Shown here: piece after piece, positions 37,114-45,533 of the stretch
Position numbering within the stretch: position 1 is the first letter of the stretch
Layout: each line of letters begins with the position of its first letter
DNA from: Leifsonia tongyongensis
Lineage (GTDB): Bacteria; Actinomycetota; Actinomycetes; Actinomycetales; Microbacteriaceae
Reading direction: 5' to 3'
Assembly (NCBI RefSeq): GCF_010686705.1
Contig: NZ_JAAGWY010000002.1
Coordinates: 768,001 to 832,000, forward strand
DNA length: 64,000 nucleotides
The notes under the pieces: model-generated
Told to the model about the DNA's origin: nothing
Seen by the model: only the letters and a program-made list of their open reading frames with translations
Databases searched by the model: none
Program-made: the position numbers and the translations under genes

Positions 37114-37755
37114 GCGGGTCGCCGCCTGACGATCGAGCATCCCCTGATACCCGGAGCACACGGGTGTCACCGCGTCGGCGACGTAGGGCGTGAGGGCGCC
37201 CCGACGGACCCCTGCCCGCGCCCAGACGCCGGCAGCGGCGACGGCCGCTCCGATGACCGCGGTCGCGATCGCCTGCGGTTCCAGGCCCGCGGCCGGTGTG
37301 CCGAGCCTGCGGCTGATGTCGGCGCTGAGCTGGCGGACGACCGCGAGGAATCGCGAGAGCGCCGACGACTCGAGTTCGTCGCTCGTACCCATCAGGTCGA
37401 ACTGGGTGAGCGCGATCGGGACGCGGGCCGGGCTGAAGTCTCCGGCGAGCGAGAGGATGGCGCTGCGAACGGCCGTCATCACGGGCACGGTGTCCGGGAT
37501 GGATGCGAGGATCTCACCGAAACCGCGAAGGCTGTCGTCGACCTCATACCAGAGCACATCGCTCTTCGCGGGGAAATAGTTGAAGAAGGTGTTGCGGCTG
37601 ACACCGGCCCGCTGCGCGATCTGGTCGATCGTCGTACGGGCGTAGGTCTGCTCGAGGAAGAGCTCCGCTGCCGCCTCGGCGAGCATGGCACGCGAGGACG
37701 CTCGCGGGCGGCCGGAACCGCCGTGCGAGGTGCGGGAATGGTCCGCAGCGCTCAT
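37111..37755 (-). CDS. TetR-family transcriptional regulator
   Basis: The 214-residue protein has a TetR helix-turn-helix (MLAEAAAELFLEQTYARTTI, then QIAQRAGVSRNTFFNYFPAK). The C-terminal ligand domain has no recognised specificity. It is divergent from the MHS-type transporter with a palindrome between them, so it probably represses that gene and itself. The start ATG follows GAGGGGG by five bases; a longer upstream frame lacks a ribosome site. Confidence 0.92.
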   Translation of the reverse strand: MSAADHSRTSHGGSGRPRASSRAMLAEAAAELFLEQTYARTTIDQIAQRAGVSRNTFFNYFPAKSDVLWYEVDDSLRGFGEILASIPDTVPVMTAVRSAILSLAGDFSPARVPIALTQFDLMGTSDELESSALSRFLAVVRQLSADISRRLGTPAAGLEPQAIATAVIGAAVAAAGVWARAGVRRGALTPYVADAVTPVCSGYQGMLDRQAATR

Positions 37756-37777
37756 GCGTTCCCCCTCATGCCTATTA

Positions 37778-37792
37778 TTGGACCCGATCCAA
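37778..37792. promoter_or_regulatory. Candidate TetR operator between tetR and the MHS transporter gene
   Basis: TTGGA-CCCGA-TCCAA is a perfect 5-5-5 inverted repeat centred in the 78-base divergent gap, next to a TAATAG -10-like hexamer for tetR. Confidence 0.6.
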
Positions 37793-37833
37793 ATACTAAG
37801 ACCGCCACAAGCGACAACAGACAAGGACCGTTC

Positions 37834-39195
37834 GTGAGTTCATCCGCCACCCTGACGTTCAGCGAGACCGACCGTCCAGGGATAACCCCCGGCACCGCAC
37901 GCCGCGTGACCATCGCGTCGTTCATCGGCACCGCACTCGAATCGTACGACTTCTACCTTTTCGCGTATTTCAGCGCATTCTTCGTCGCGCCCCTCTTCTT
38001 CGCGCCCCTCGGCACCTTCGGGGGCATCCTCGCAGCGTTCCTCACGATCGCCGCCGGGTTCGTCATCCGGCCACTCGGCGCAATCGTCTTCGGGCACCTC
38101 GGCGACCGCATCGGTCGCCGAGCGACCCTGCTCATCACAATCACGATCATGGGTGTGAGCACCGGGCTCGTCGGCCTCCTTCCGACCTACGCCGTCGCCG
38201 GATGGTTCGGCGCGATCGCCCTCGTCCTCCTGCGCCTGATCCAGGGCCTGTCGCTCGGCGGCGAGTGGGGCGGATCCATCCTGCTCGCGACCGAGTACGC
38301 CAACCCGAAGCGCCGCGGATTCTATGCGTCGCTCCCCCAGCTCGGATCGCCGGTCGGCTCCATCCTGAGCGCTGCGGTCTTCATCGTGCTCCCCCTCATG
38401 CTGACGCAGTCGCAGATCGCCGAGTGGGGGTGGCGCATCCCGTTCCTGACGGCGATCCCGCTCCTGCTCGTCTCGCTGTACCTCCGCTGGTCCATCGACG
38501 AGACGCCGGTGTTCAAGCAGCTCGTCGCGACCAACAGCCGCGACCGCTTCCCGCTGGCCGACGTGCTGCGCAACTCGCCCGGCCCGTTCGTGATCGCGAT
38601 CGGCGCCGCCATCCTCGGCATCGGCTCGTACTCGCTGATGAACACGTACATGGTGAGCTACGGCACGACCACTCTCGGCTTCAGCTTCAACGACCTGTTG
38701 ATCGCGACGACGATCGGCGGCCTGCTTCAGCTCGTCACCATCCCACTGTTCGGCGTGTGGGCGACCCGCATCGGGTCGGCACGGGTCGTCGCGATCGGCG
38801 CGATCGGGACCCTGCTCATCACCTTCCCGATGTACTGGTACCTGCAGTACGCCACCTTCCCGATCCTGGTCGCCACGATGATCATCGGAGGAACACTCCC
38901 GACCCTGTCGTGGGCCGGACTCGGCGGGCTGATGTCCGATCTGTTCCCGAGCCGCAACCGCTACAGCGCCCTCTCGGTGGCGTACAGCATCGCGGCGCTC
39001 CTGACGGCGTTCATCCCGGCGATCACGGAAATCCTCGCGCACGCCACGGGCAGCGCGTGGTGGCACCCCGGGATCGTGCTGGCGATCATGTCGGTGATCA
39101 CGCTGGTCGCGGCCGGGTTCGCCGCCCGCCGCAAGCCGATCATCGACGAGCTCCCCCTCCCCGCCCCCGCGGAGGCCGCCCCCGCAGCCGTCTGA
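37834..39195 (+). CDS. MFS transporter, metabolite:H+ symporter (MHS) family
   Basis: The 453-residue protein has 12 membrane helices. MHS marks are the opening ESYDFYLFAYFSAFFVAPLFF, motif A FGHLGDRIGRRATLL, and RLIQGLSLGGEWGGSILLATEYA. Members import organic acids or osmolytes (shikimate, citrate, proline betaine) with protons; the substrate is not evident. GTG start with AAGGA upstream. It is likely controlled by the divergent TetR protein. Confidence 0.93.
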   Translation: MSSSATLTFSETDRPGITPGTARRVTIASFIGTALESYDFYLFAYFSAFFVAPLFFAPLGTFGGILAAFLTIAAGFVIRPLGAIVFGHLGDRIGRRATLLITITIMGVSTGLVGLLPTYAVAGWFGAIALVLLRLIQGLSLGGEWGGSILLATEYANPKRRGFYASLPQLGSPVGSILSAAVFIVLPLMLTQSQIAEWGWRIPFLTAIPLLLVSLYLRWSIDETPVFKQLVATNSRDRFPLADVLRNSPGPFVIAIGAAILGIGSYSLMNTYMVSYGTTTLGFSFNDLLIATTIGGLLQLVTIPLFGVWATRIGSARVVAIGAIGTLLITFPMYWYLQYATFPILVATMIIGGTLPTLSWAGLGGLMSDLFPSRNRYSALSVAYSIAALLTAFIPAITEILAHATGSAWWHPGIVLAIMSVITLVAAGFAARRKPIIDELPLPAPAEAAPAAV

Positions 39196-39209
39196 CTCTG
39201 ACCTGCGAC

Positions 39210-39258
39210 CGAGAGTCGCCGTTCGCGCCGATACGACCCGGTGGAACGGCGACTCTCG
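39210..39258 (+). terminator. Long hairpin after the MHS transporter gene
   Basis: CGAGAGTCGCCGTTC and GAACGGCGACTCTCG form a perfect 15-bp stem with a 19-base loop. The following bases are only weakly T-rich, so termination is likely but not certain. Confidence 0.6.
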
Positions 39259-39370
39259 CCGTTTCCCGTGATTCTCGGCGACCCGGGGCGCTCCGGTACG
39301 CTTGAGGGAACGCATACTCAGGCACCCCACCAATGACACGGTGCCGCATATATCGATTCGGAGAAGCACC

Positions 39371-41983
39371 ATGAGCGCCAACCCTGTGCCGGACAAGCCC
39401 GCCCTCGAAGGGCTCGAAGCCAAATGGGGCGGCCGCTGGCAGTCCGACGGCGCCTACCTCTTCGACCGTGCGACCGCCCTCGCCGAGACCGACCGCACGT
39501 GCATCTACTCGATCGACACGCCCCCGCCCACGGCGTCAGGCTCCCTCCACATCGGCCACGTCTTCAGCTACACGCACACCGACATCGTCGCCCGCTACCA
39601 CCGGATGCGCGGCCAGCACGTCTTCTACCCGATGGGCTGGGACGACAACGGCCTCCCCACCGAACGACGTGTCCAGAACTACTACGGCGTGCGCTGCGAC
39701 CCGTCGCTGCCGTACGACCCCGGTTTCACGCCACCGTTCGAGGGTGGCGATACCAAGAGCTCCAAGGCGGCCGACCAGCAGCCGGTCTCGCGTCGCAACT
39801 TCATCGAACTCTGCGAACGCCTCACCGTCGAGGACGAGAAGCAGTTCGAGGCGCTGTGGCGCTCGCTCGGGCTGTCGGTGGACTGGTCGCAGACCTACCG
39901 CACGATCGGCACCGAAGCGCTGCACACCTCGCAGCTCGCCTTCCTGCGCAACATCGAGCGCGGCGAGGCCTACCAGGCGATGGCGCCGACCCTCTGGGAT
40001 GTGACCTTCCGCACGGCGGTCGCCCAGGCCGAGCTGGAAGACCGTGAGCAGCCCGGCACCTACCAGCGCATCTCGTTCCACGGGGCGGACGGCCCCGTCT
40101 TCATCGAGACCACGCGGCCCGAACTCCTGCCTGCGTGCGTCGCCCTGGTCGCGCATCCGGACGACGAGCGCTACCAGCCGCTCTTCGGCAGCACCGTCAC
40201 CACCCCGGTGTTCGGTGTCGAGGTCCCGGTGCTCGCGCACCATCTCGCCCAGCCCGACAAGGGCACCGGCATCGCGATGATCTGCACCTTCGGTGACATC
40301 ACCGACGTGGTGTGGTGGCGCGAACTCGACCTCCCCAACCGTGCGATCGTCGGCTTCGACGGCCGCATCGTGTCCGAGGCGCCCGACGCGATCACCAGCG
40401 ACGCGGGCAAGGCCGCGTACGGGGAGCTGGCCGGAAAGACGATCTTCTCGGCCAAGCAGGCCGTCGTCGAACTGCTGAAAGCGTCGGGTGACCTCATCGG
40501 CGACCCGCGCCAGATCACGCACCCGGTCAAGTTCTTCGAGAAGGGCGACAAGCCGCTCGAGATCGTCTCGACCCGCCAGTGGTATGTGAAGAACGGCGCA
40601 CGCGACGAGGAACTGCGGGCACGGCTCATCGAACTCGGCCAGGGCCTGGACTGGCACCCCGACTTCATGCGGGTGCGCTACGAGAACTGGGTCGGCGGGC
40701 TCTCCGGCGACTGGCTGATCTCACGTCAGCGGTTCTTCGGCGTGCCCATCCCGATCTGGTACCCCCTCGACGCGGACGGCAACCCGGTCTTCGACCAGCC
40801 GATCCTCCCCTCCGTCGACACCCTTCCTGTCGACCCGTCGTCGGATGCCGCCCCCGGTTTCGAGGAGAGTCAGCGCAACCAGCCCGGCGGCTTCATCGGC
40901 GAACACGACGTGATGGACACCTGGATGACGTCGTCCCTCACCCCGCAGCTCGCGGGTGGCTGGATGCGCGACGACGAGCTCTTCAAGACCGTCTTCCCGT
41001 TCGACCTGCGGCCGCAGGCCCAGGACATCATCCGCACCTGGCTGTTCTCGACCGTGCTCCGCTCGCAGCTCGAGCACGGCGTCGCACCGTGGGCGCACGC
41101 CGCCATCTCCGGCTTCATCGTCGACCCCGACCGCAAGAAGATGTCGAAGTCGAAGGGCAACGTCGTGACGCCCGTCGACATCCTGGAACAGCACGGTTCG
41201 GATGCGGTCCGCTACTGGGCGGCGTCCAGCCGGCTCGGCACCGATGCGGCCTTCGACCCGCAGAACCCGACGCAGATCAAGATCGGCCGCCGCCTGGCGA
41301 TCAAGATCCTGAACGCCGCGAAGTTCATCCTCGGCTTCGAGGCGCCGGCCTCCGACGAGCTCGCCCTCGTGACCCAGCCCCTGGACCGCAGCATGCTCCA
41401 GCAGCTCGCGACGGTCGTCACCGACGCGACGGACGCGCTGGACGGCTATGACCATGCGCGCGCACTCGAGCAGACCGAGACGTTCTTCTGGGCGTTCTGC
41501 GACGACTACCTCGAACTGGTCAAGGAGCGCGCGTACTCGGCGGCCGGTCCTGAGCAGGTCTCCGCGGTGGTCGCACTGCGGATCGCGCTGTCGACCCTTC
41601 TCCGGCTGTTCGCGCCGGTCGTGCCCTTCGCGACGGAGGAGGCCTGGTCGTGGTTCAACGCGGGCTCCGTACACCTCACGGCGTGGCCGGCGGCGTCCGA
41701 AGTGACCGGCGAATGGGACGACGACTCCGCCGTGCTCTCGTTCACCAGCCAGGCCCTCACGGGCATCCGCCGGGCGAAGACCGACGCCAAGGCATCCCAG
41801 AAGACCCTCGTCGCCAGCGCAGTCATCACGGGCCCTGACGAGGCCCTTGCGGCCCTCCGCCTCGCAGCCGACGATCTGAAGGCGGTCGGGCGAATCGCCG
41901 ACCTGCGGCTCGAATCCGGCGATGTGCTGGTCGTGGCCGATATCCTTCTTGCGCCCATCCCCCCGACCGAGGAGGCCCGATGA
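39371..41983 (+). CDS. valS: Valyl-tRNA synthetase
   Basis: The 870-residue enzyme charges tRNA-Val. Motifs are SGSLHIGHVFSYTHTD (HIGH) and DRKKMSKSKGNVVTP (KMSKS). The catalytic domain reads MGWDDNGLPTERRVQ, the form common in archaeal-type ValS, rather than the bacterial DHAGIATQ form. At 870 residues it also lacks the C-terminal coiled coil of many bacterial ValS proteins. The ATG has GGAGAA seven bases upstream. Its stop overlaps the start of an acetyltransferase gene. Confidence 0.95.
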   Translation: MSANPVPDKPALEGLEAKWGGRWQSDGAYLFDRATALAETDRTCIYSIDTPPPTASGSLHIGHVFSYTHTDIVARYHRMRGQHVFYPMGWDDNGLPTERRVQNYYGVRCDPSLPYDPGFTPPFEGGDTKSSKAADQQPVSRRNFIELCERLTVEDEKQFEALWRSLGLSVDWSQTYRTIGTEALHTSQLAFLRNIERGEAYQAMAPTLWDVTFRTAVAQAELEDREQPGTYQRISFHGADGPVFIETTRPELLPACVALVAHPDDERYQPLFGSTVTTPVFGVEVPVLAHHLAQPDKGTGIAMICTFGDITDVVWWRELDLPNRAIVGFDGRIVSEAPDAITSDAGKAAYGELAGKTIFSAKQAVVELLKASGDLIGDPRQITHPVKFFEKGDKPLEIVSTRQWYVKNGARDEELRARLIELGQGLDWHPDFMRVRYENWVGGLSGDWLISRQRFFGVPIPIWYPLDADGNPVFDQPILPSVDTLPVDPSSDAAPGFEESQRNQPGGFIGEHDVMDTWMTSSLTPQLAGGWMRDDELFKTVFPFDLRPQAQDIIRTWLFSTVLRSQLEHGVAPWAHAAISGFIVDPDRKKMSKSKGNVVTPVDILEQHGSDAVRYWAASSRLGTDAAFDPQNPTQIKIGRRLAIKILNAAKFILGFEAPASDELALVTQPLDRSMLQQLATVVTDATDALDGYDHARALEQTETFFWAFCDDYLELVKERAYSAAGPEQVSAVVALRIALSTLLRLFAPVVPFATEEAWSWFNAGSVHLTAWPAASEVTGEWDDDSAVLSFTSQALTGIRRAKTDAKASQKTLVASAVITGPDEALAALRLAADDLKAVGRIADLRLESGDVLVVADILLAPIPPTEEAR

Positions 41984-42426
41984 CCACGACCGTTCGTCGC
42001 GTCGACGACGGTGAGTTCTTCACCTGGCTCGACCTGTACGCCGGCTACGGCGAGTTCTACGACTCGCCGCTGACCGACGAGAAGGCCGTGCTCGTCTGGA
42101 GCTGGCTGACCGACCCAACGCACGAACTCGAGGCCTACTTCGCGCTGGACGACGCGGATGAGCCCGTCGGTCTCGCCCATGTGCGCGTGTTCTCCCGGCC
42201 ACTCGCCGGCAGCCGCGGGCTGTTCCTCGACGACCTCTACGTCGCACCGGATGCGCGCGGCCAGGGGGCGGCGACGGCCATCCTCGAAACCCTCCGCACC
42301 CGTGCACAGGAGGAGGGACTCTCCGTCGTCCGCTGGATCACCGCAGCCGACAACGCCGCCGCGCAACGCGTCTACGACCGCGTCGCGGAGAAGACGGAGT
42401 GGGTCACCTACGACCTGGTGCCCTGA
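41980..42426 (+). CDS. GNAT-family N-acetyltransferase (copy 1)
   Basis: The 148-residue protein has the GNAT fold: GLAHVRVFSRP, then RGLFLDDLYVAPDARGQGAA, whose RGQGAA segment is the acetyl-CoA loop, and the C-terminal TAADNAAAQRVYDRV. Substrate is unknown. Its ATG overlaps the valS stop, so it is co-translated with valS. It is clearly a paralogue of the next gene. Confidence 0.93.
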   Translation: MTTTVRRVDDGEFFTWLDLYAGYGEFYDSPLTDEKAVLVWSWLTDPTHELEAYFALDDADEPVGLAHVRVFSRPLAGSRGLFLDDLYVAPDARGQGAATAILETLRTRAQEEGLSVVRWITAADNAAAQRVYDRVAEKTEWVTYDLVP

Positions 42427-42537
42427 CGCGCAGTGAAGCCGTACCGTCCCAAAGATCGACCATGGGCGGGCGCTCGCGATAGGGTCGGGAGGAGTGGCGA
42501 CACTCAGCCTGCGGAGTACGGCGACAGGAGGGCACCA

Positions 42538-42996
42538 ATGTCGATAACGGTTCGACCGGCTGCAGACGGCGATTTCTTCGCCTGGCTCGGCCTGTACGAG
42601 AAGTATGCCGCGTTCTACAAGACCGCTCTCACCGATGAGAAGGCACTCCTCGTGTGGAGCTGGCTGATCGACCCGGGCCACGAAGAGAACGCGCTGGTCG
42701 TCGTCGACGATGAGGCGGACGACGACAATCAGCTGGTCGGGCTCGCGCATTACCGCGAGTTCGCACGACCGCTCGAGTCCGACCGCGGGCTGTTCCTCGA
42801 CGACCTCTACGTCGACGAGCCGTCACGCGGCCACGGCGCCGGGAAAGCACTCATCGAGGCCGTGCGCGGCATCGCCCAGGAGCGCAACCTCGGCGTGGTG
42901 CAGTGGATCACCGCACCGGACAATGAGACGGCCATCCGCCTGTACGAAGAACTGGGCACCCGCACTCCGTGGGTGACGTACGAGATCGAGCTCTAG
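42538..42996 (+). CDS. GNAT-family N-acetyltransferase (copy 2)
   Basis: The 152-residue protein aligns with copy 1 along its whole length (shared FFxWLxLYxxYxxFY, LTDEKAxLVWSWL, DRGLFLDDLYV, WITAxDN). The acetyl-CoA loop is RGHGAG. GGAGG lies six bases before the ATG. A gap of 111 bases separates the copies, with a GCGATAGGGT -10-like element, so this copy may have its own promoter. A tandem duplication is the simplest explanation. Confidence 0.93.
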   Translation: MSITVRPAADGDFFAWLGLYEKYAAFYKTALTDEKALLVWSWLIDPGHEENALVVVDDEADDDNQLVGLAHYREFARPLESDRGLFLDDLYVDEPSRGHGAGKALIEAVRGIAQERNLGVVQWITAPDNETAIRLYEELGTRTPWVTYEIEL

Positions 42997-42999
42997 ACG

Positions 43000-43284
43000 A
43001 TGCAGCTCGGCACGCGCTGGCCGGTCGGCGGTGACGCCCCGGATTCCCTTCCCGAAGTGGTCGCCTATGCCGTCACGACGGTCGAAGAAGAGTTGGTCGC
43101 CCTCGATGTCGAGACCACCTCATGGCGTTGGACGCTGACCTGGCTGGAAGGCAGGCCGGTCGTCGAACTCGATGATGGAACGGTGATCCGCTACAACCCC
43201 ACCGAGGATTCGGCGACCATCACGCAACCGGTCGAACACGAACCCGACGAGTTCGACGAGCCTGAACGGTTCGACGAGCGGTAG
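43000..43284 (+). CDS. Small hypothetical protein, acidic tail
   Basis: The 94-residue protein begins MQLGTRWPVGG and has a beta-rich middle (RWTLTWLEGRPVVELDDGTVIRY). It ends with an acidic, repetitive tail (EPDEFDEPERFDER). I do not recognise the family. It follows the acetyltransferase after three bases and is probably translated with it. Confidence 0.75.
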   Translation: MQLGTRWPVGGDAPDSLPEVVAYAVTTVEEELVALDVETTSWRWTLTWLEGRPVVELDDGTVIRYNPTEDSATITQPVEHEPDEFDEPERFDER

Positions 43285-43287
43285 AAC

Positions 43288-43500
43288 CTACCGCGGCAGC
43301 ATCGGAAGGATGCGGGCCGCGGTCTCGCGCCGGGCCTCGAAGGCGGCCGTCTGATCCCCGAAGTCGGGCACAGCGTGTCGTGTAGCCCGGCGCACGCCCC
43401 AATCGGCGAGGGCGGTCCCCGCGCTGATCAGCAGGCGGTCGAGGATACTCGGTGCGGTCGCGCGAGCCGAGGGTGTCGTGGAGTACGGGATGACGGTCAT
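43288..43500 (-). CDS. Small hypothetical protein
   Basis: The 70-residue protein (opening MTVIPYSTTPSARATAPSIL, ending ETAARILPMLPR) has no recognised domain. Its ATG overlaps the stop of the MFS exporter gene (ATGA), which argues that it is a real co-translated gene. It ends three bases from the convergent neighbour. Confidence 0.6.
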   Translation of the reverse strand: MTVIPYSTTPSARATAPSILDRLLISAGTALADWGVRRATRHAVPDFGDQTAAFEARRETAARILPMLPR

Positions 43501-44777
43501 GATGCGTTCCCTTGCGTTTCGTTGGCGTGCTGCGGCGCCTGGGCACCGGCAGACAGCAGGAGTCGGGTCGCGATGAGCGCGAGCACGACGACGAGGCCGC
43601 CACCGATGACGAACGGCAGCCTGAGGTCGATCCGGGCGACGAAGCCGCCGAGGACCGTGGCGATCGGCGTAAGTCCCCAGCCGATCGTCCTGATGATCCC
43701 CATCGCGCGACCGAGCATGTCGGACGGCACGATGGCCTGGCGGAGCGCCCCCCAGGGGACGTTCCAGACAGCGACACCGAACGCGCCGATGGCGTACGCG
43801 GTGATCGCGATGAAGACGTTCGAGGTGACACCGACGCCCAGGAGGCCGGCGCCGCTGACGAGGACGGCGCTGAACATCACGCGCCCGCGCCCGAAGCGCT
43901 CGACGAAGATGCTCGCGGTGAGCGCGCCGATGAGCGCACCGACGCCGACGGCGGCGGTGACGACTCCGATCGCGGCAGGCGGAACGGCGAACGTCTGCAG
44001 GAGCAGGAGCACGACGCTTCCCTGGGCGAATGCGAGAGCGGATGCAGTTACCGAGGTGAGCACGATCATGTTCCGCAGGAACCGCTGGTGGATGAGGAAG
44101 GACACGACGGCGCCGAAGGCCGGTCGCGGTGTCTCCACCTCACCCGTCTCGCTGCGCGCAGCCGAGTAACCACGTGCCGCGGCGGCGGGGATCGCGAGTG
44201 CCAGCAGACCTGCGACGAGGAATCCGCTGCCCGTCAGCCAGATCGGGAGCCCGATCGCGACGGCGAAGAGGAATCCGGCGATCGGTGTGGCGATGAAGTT
44301 CTGCACGACGATCTCGGCCGACTGCATCCGTCCGTTCGCGCGATCGAGTTGGTCGCGGGTCACGAGACTCGGCACCACTGTCGTCGTGGCATTGTCGAAG
44401 ACGGTCTCCCCCATCCCGAACAGCAGCACGCACGCGTAGAGCCACCAGATGGTGAGCCCGCCCGTCGCGATCAGGACGGACAGCAGCGCGGCGACGGCGA
44501 ACCGGAGAGTGTTGGCCACCGCCATCGCGACGCGCCTGTCCACCCGGTCGAGGAGCATGCCCGCGGGAATGCCGAAGATCAGCCACGGCAGGAAGGTGAC
44601 GGCCGTGAGGCCGGCGATGAGGGCCGGGTCACGGGTCAGGGTGGTGGCGATGAGCGGGACGGCGGTGCGCCCGATGCCGTCGGCGAGGTTGCTCGCGATC
44701 GCGGAGCTCCACAGCCGGTTGAAGCCCGGGCTCAGCGGCGTGCGCTGCGGCTTGGCCACCGCTGCGGGTGCGGTCAT
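43497..44777 (-). CDS. MFS exporter (MFS_3 / enterobactin-exporter-like)
   Basis: The 426-residue protein has about 12 membrane helices. Helix 1 region reads FNRLWSSAIASNLADGIGRTAVPLIA and motif A is GIPAGMLLDRVDRRVAM; LVTRDQLDRANGRMQSAEIVV is typical of MFS_3 drug or siderophore exporters. Its start overlaps the stop of the regulator gene (ATGA), so the pair forms one transcription unit behind the iteron array. Confidence 0.92.
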   Translation of the reverse strand: MTAPAAVAKPQRTPLSPGFNRLWSSAIASNLADGIGRTAVPLIATTLTRDPALIAGLTAVTFLPWLIFGIPAGMLLDRVDRRVAMAVANTLRFAVAALLSVLIATGGLTIWWLYACVLLFGMGETVFDNATTTVVPSLVTRDQLDRANGRMQSAEIVVQNFIATPIAGFLFAVAIGLPIWLTGSGFLVAGLLALAIPAAAARGYSAARSETGEVETPRPAFGAVVSFLIHQRFLRNMIVLTSVTASALAFAQGSVVLLLLQTFAVPPAAIGVVTAAVGVGALIGALTASIFVERFGRGRVMFSAVLVSGAGLLGVGVTSNVFIAITAYAIGAFGVAVWNVPWGALRQAIVPSDMLGRAMGIIRTIGWGLTPIATVLGGFVARIDLRLPFVIGGGLVVVLALIATRLLLSAGAQAPQHANETQGNAS

Positions 44778-45436
44778 GCGCCGGGTCCTCTGTCGTCTGC
44801 GTCGCCCGTGGCGTCGTCGGCCGCGGCGTCGATCAGGGGGAATGCGTTGAACTGGATCTGGGTGCGACGGGCCCCCGGCGTCTCCTGCCCGCGGTATTTC
44901 GTCGTGAGTCGGTCCAGGAGCTCGAAGTACTCCTCCCCGAACGCCTTCAGCTGCTCGTGGGTGAGCTTGAGGTGGGCGGTAGAGAGGGAGGCCGACTCCC
45001 TCCACTCCATGCCGAGCCGTTCGAGGCCGTAGCGCATGAACGCCGCCAGCCGCCGTTCGTTGTTGAGCTGCCACTCGCGCGAAACCAGCTCGGTGGCCTC
45101 GCGGCCCGCCGGTGTCTCGAGCGTCTCCGGTGAGCCGATGGTCACACCGCCGGGCGACATCTCCCACCACCGTTCGCGGGCGGAGCCTTTGCCCTCGACC
45201 TCGCGGATGATGTTGTGCTTCGCCAGCTGGCGCAGGTGGTAACTGGTCGCCCCGCTCGATTCGCCGAGGCGGGCTGCGAGGCCGCTGGCCGTCAGCGGCC
45301 CGAAATCCGACAGCTCGTTCATGATCTGGACGCGGAGCGGATGCGCGAGAGCACGGAGCGCCTCCATGCCGAGCGGCTTGAATCGTTCGGCGGCCGGCAT
45401 CGGGGCATCCGCCGGGGTCTCGTCTGCGTTGCTCAT
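44774..45436 (-). CDS. ArsR-type winged-helix transcriptional regulator
   Basis: The 220-residue protein has a winged helix in its first half: LRALAHPLRVQIMNELSDFG, then GLAARLGESSGATSYHLRQL and a wing. The C-terminal 120 residues are helical and carry no recognised metal motif, so it is probably a drug- or ligand-responsive PadR/ArsR-like regulator rather than a metal sensor. It is coupled to the MFS exporter gene. Five phased iterons lie directly upstream. Confidence 0.9.
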   Translation of the reverse strand: MSNADETPADAPMPAAERFKPLGMEALRALAHPLRVQIMNELSDFGPLTASGLAARLGESSGATSYHLRQLAKHNIIREVEGKGSARERWWEMSPGGVTIGSPETLETPAGREATELVSREWQLNNERRLAAFMRYGLERLGMEWRESASLSTAHLKLTHEQLKAFGEEYFELLDRLTTKYRGQETPGARRTQIQFNAFPLIDAAADDATGDADDRGPGA

Positions 45437-45463
45437 ACCGTCAGACTAGCGACGCAAAGCTTT

Positions 45464-45533
45464 CTTTGCAAGCATTCCTTTGCAATTGAATCTTTGCAAT
45501 ATGTGTTTTGCAAGAATTCCTTTGCACTAGACG
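45464..45533. promoter_or_regulatory. Array of five TTTGCAA iterons with 14-bp period
   Basis: TTTGCAA occurs at 45465, 45479, 45493 and 45507, with TTTGCAC at 45521, every 14 bases exactly. A reverse GCAAAG at 45454-45459 makes an inverted pair with the first unit. The array lies 28 bases upstream of the ArsR-type start codon and runs to the methyltransferase stop. It probably is the operator of the regulator-exporter operon. Confidence 0.85.

Noticed and set aside
33561-37193. 1210-codon open frame antisense to ileS
   Set aside because: Long antisense frames arise from the GC-rich third positions of ileS; the translation is low-complexity Val/Arg/Asp-rich and has no domain, whereas the ileS frame is fully recognisable.
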